Source: HK1 sp965220535 | Lineage (GTDB): Bacteria > Pseudomonadota > Gammaproteobacteria > HK1 | Direction: 5' to 3' | Length of the DNA stretch: 64,000 nt | NCBI GenBank assembly: GCA_965220535.1 | Contig: OZ244833.1 | Span: 2,294,001-2,358,000, forward strand | Part shown: positions 62,859 to 64,000 of the stretch, in pieces | Layout: each line of letters begins with the position of its first letter | Position numbering within the stretch: position 1 is the first letter of the stretch | Position numbers and translations under genes: made by a program | The notes under the pieces: model-generated | Told to the model about the DNA's origin: nothing | What the model saw: the letters and a program-made list of their open reading frames with translations, nothing else | Database searches by the model: none

Positions 62859-63482
62859 TCAGCCTCCGGATTTCCCCCGCTTTTTCTTTTCGCTCTTCGC
62901 CTGCTGTTTCTCTTCGAGCATTTGATCGATCGCCCGCTTTCCCATCTTTTTGAGATCGCTCAGCTTCGCCAAGGTGCCCGGCCGGGGTTTCGCTTTGCCC
63001 CCTTCCCAGTTGTAGACCGAAAGCGCGGAGGCATCGACGAGAAGGCCGTATTGCCCCGCCGACAACTTCATGCTCTTGCGGTGGACTTTGAGTCCGCCGG
63101 GCGAAAAACGGAGGTCTTTGCGCTCGTTGGAAGCGCTTGCGGCCTCGGTTTTGACCGCCGCCGCCGGTGCTTTTTCCCCGGCGCTTTTCGCGGCGCTACG
63201 AGTCGCGGCGCTACGGCTCGCGGTTTTTTTGACGGGGGTCGCCGCCTTGCGGGCCGGTTTTTTCTTTGCGCCTCGGCCGATGGATTTACCAGCGGTCATG
63301 CCCTTTTTCGCCGTCGTCCTTTTCGGTTGGCGCCTCGGTTTTCCGGGGGCGGCGGCACGCAAAAGCCGAAGAATCGGTTGGAGGGTGCGCTGTATATCGT
63401 TCAGCTCTTTACGGATGCCGGAAGTTTCTTTACCGACGGCATCGGAGATTTCCCGCTTAAGGGCATTTGCCAAGTTAGCCAT
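62859..63482 (-). CDS. Histone H1-like basic linker fused to a helix-turn-helix domain
   Basis: 207 residues. Residues 1-45 form an acidic-basic helix (LKREISDAVGKETSGIRKEL). Residues 50-125 are a Lys/Ala/Arg/Pro-rich linker like histone H1 or AlgP (KKKPARKAATPVKKTASRSA). Residues 125-190 are an XRE-like HTH (RFSPGGLKVHRKSMKLSAGQ, ASALSVYNWEGGKAKPRPGT), in which VYNWEGG is the recognition-helix pattern. A basic tail (KQQAKSEKKKRGKSGG) ends it. It is likely a nucleoid-associated or regulatory DNA-binding protein. GGGAG lies eleven bases upstream of the ATG. Confidence 0.78.
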   Translation of the reverse strand: MANLANALKREISDAVGKETSGIRKELNDIQRTLQPILRLLRAAAPGKPRRQPKRTTAKKGMTAGKSIGRGAKKKPARKAATPVKKTASRSAATRSAAKSAGEKAPAAAVKTEAASASNERKDLRFSPGGLKVHRKSMKLSAGQYGLLVDASALSVYNWEGGKAKPRPGTLAKLSDLKKMGKRAIDQMLEEKQQAKSEKKKRGKSGG

Positions 63483-63778
63483 GGAATGATGTGCTCCCTA
63501 GGGTGTATCGGATCGGCATCTGTCTCGTCAGGCAACGATGGTAATGGAACGCGAGGACTGTGAGGGCTTTTCAATTCCTCCGGTCGATGCCAACCCTGAA
63601 CCGCCGAACCGAAGGTAATAAAAAAACGCGATCGCACAATCGGGGGCATATTATGCCGAATATGAAAACAAGTCGCAAGGGTTAAAACGAGAAAATCGAT
63701 GGGGAATCGTTCAAGACGAGAAAATATATAAAGCGATATTTGATATCGGCGGCTCGCAGGCGGAGGAAAGATTCCGAT
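63483..63778. other. Spacer upstream of the histone-like gene
   Basis: About 300 bases between two minus-strand genes; no gene recognised. It is AT-richer around 63610-63740 and should contain the promoter of the histone-like gene. Confidence 0.45.
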
Positions 63779-64000
63779 TCACGATGTCAATTTGCGATAG
63801 ATATCGGAAAGATCGTTCGGCAATCGACGCACTTCGTCGACGATGATGAAATTCGCCGTTCCATACATACGGGGAAGATAATCCCCGGCATCGGTATCGA
63901 TGGTTACGCAAAAAGGATGGATGCCGGCGCGCCTCGCTTCGAAAAGAGCCATACGGGTATCTTCGATTCCGTAGTTGCCGCGATAGTCGGTATAGTCATC
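63779..64000 (-). CDS. CbbO/NorD-type VWA-domain protein, C-terminal part, cut by window edge
   Basis: Only the last 73 codons are visible, ending in TGA at 63781-63779. They read DYTDYRGNYGIEDTRMALFE, ARRAGIHPFCVTIDTDAGDY, LPRMYGTANFIIVDEVRRLP, then NDLSDIYRKLTS. The block GxYGIEDTRxALxEARxxGIxPFCVTID..AxDYLP..YG is characteristic of the von Willebrand A domain at the end of NorD (nitric oxide reductase activation) and CbbO (rubisco activase partner of the AAA+ protein CbbQ). In a sulfur-oxidising background a CbbO role in carbon fixation is attractive, but the fragment cannot separate the two. Confidence 0.75.
   Translation of the reverse strand, partial: DDYTDYRGNYGIEDTRMALFEARRAGIHPFCVTIDTDAGDYLPRMYGTANFIIVDEVRRLPNDLSDIYRKLTS

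Overview
This 64 kb window is GC-rich chromosomal DNA from what is probably a sulfur-oxidising gammaproteobacterium. The support is aprBA (APS reductase), a fused SoxYZ-like carrier, a System I cytochrome c maturation cluster, an enterobacterial-type glutamate-cysteine ligase, and the tail of a CbbO/NorD-type VWA protein at the right edge. Several enzyme sets for methylated amines point to use of host- or algae-derived osmolytes. A marine or symbiotic lifestyle is inference. I recognised no rRNA, tRNA, CRISPR array or insertion sequence.

Layout. 0-8.9 kb: start of an MttB-family methyltransferase (cut by the edge), a dimethylglycine/sarcosine dehydrogenase, a translationally coupled benzoylformate-decarboxylase-like and HisC-like pair, then a class III aminotransferase overlapping a two-domain rhodanese. 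9-10.7 kb: tandem array of three small coiled-coil-like paralogues plus the relic of a fourth. 11-14 kb: an AT-rich membrane-anchored protein, a glyoxalase-like protein and gene-poor DNA. 14.2-23.5 kb: ccmC-D-E-F-H (ccmG missing), gshA, a dapA-like gene and thiC with a strong terminator. 23.7-24.7 kb: a duplicated, partly decayed cassette of tiny Arg/Glu-rich genes and a small membrane peptide. 24.7-41.3 kb: amine/betaine block with a HisC-like aminotransferase, two DAO-type flavoproteins, GMC oxidoreductase, atypical BCCT transporter, HAD phosphatase, polar amino acid ABC components, SoxYZ-like carrier, aldo/keto reductase, full-length MttB homologue, two glutathione transferases and a GHMP kinase.

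41.5-52.3 kb is dominated by a 2584-residue secreted protein of about 20 Calx-beta-like repeats ending in a duplicated cysteine-containing domain. An inverted VOC gene separates it from a truncated, frameshifted copy of its 3' end. 52.7-61.8 kb is a minus-strand run: NodIJ-like ABC exporter, a 780-residue helical-repeat protein, a YkgJ-type cysteine-cluster protein, aprBA and an unrecognised coupled gene pair. 62-64 kb has a nitroreductase, a histone-H1-like/HTH fusion and the CbbO/NorD tail.

How the genes may work together: the BCCT transporter, MttB homologues, dimethylglycine/sarcosine-type flavoproteins and GMC oxidoreductase could import choline or betaine and strip its methyl groups. 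AprBA would oxidise sulfite to APS. The ccm set would supply c-type cytochromes. Non-coding gaps carry many short tandem duplications (units of 10-19 bp, often 12 bp) and decayed gene copies, which suggests ongoing slippage and duplication.
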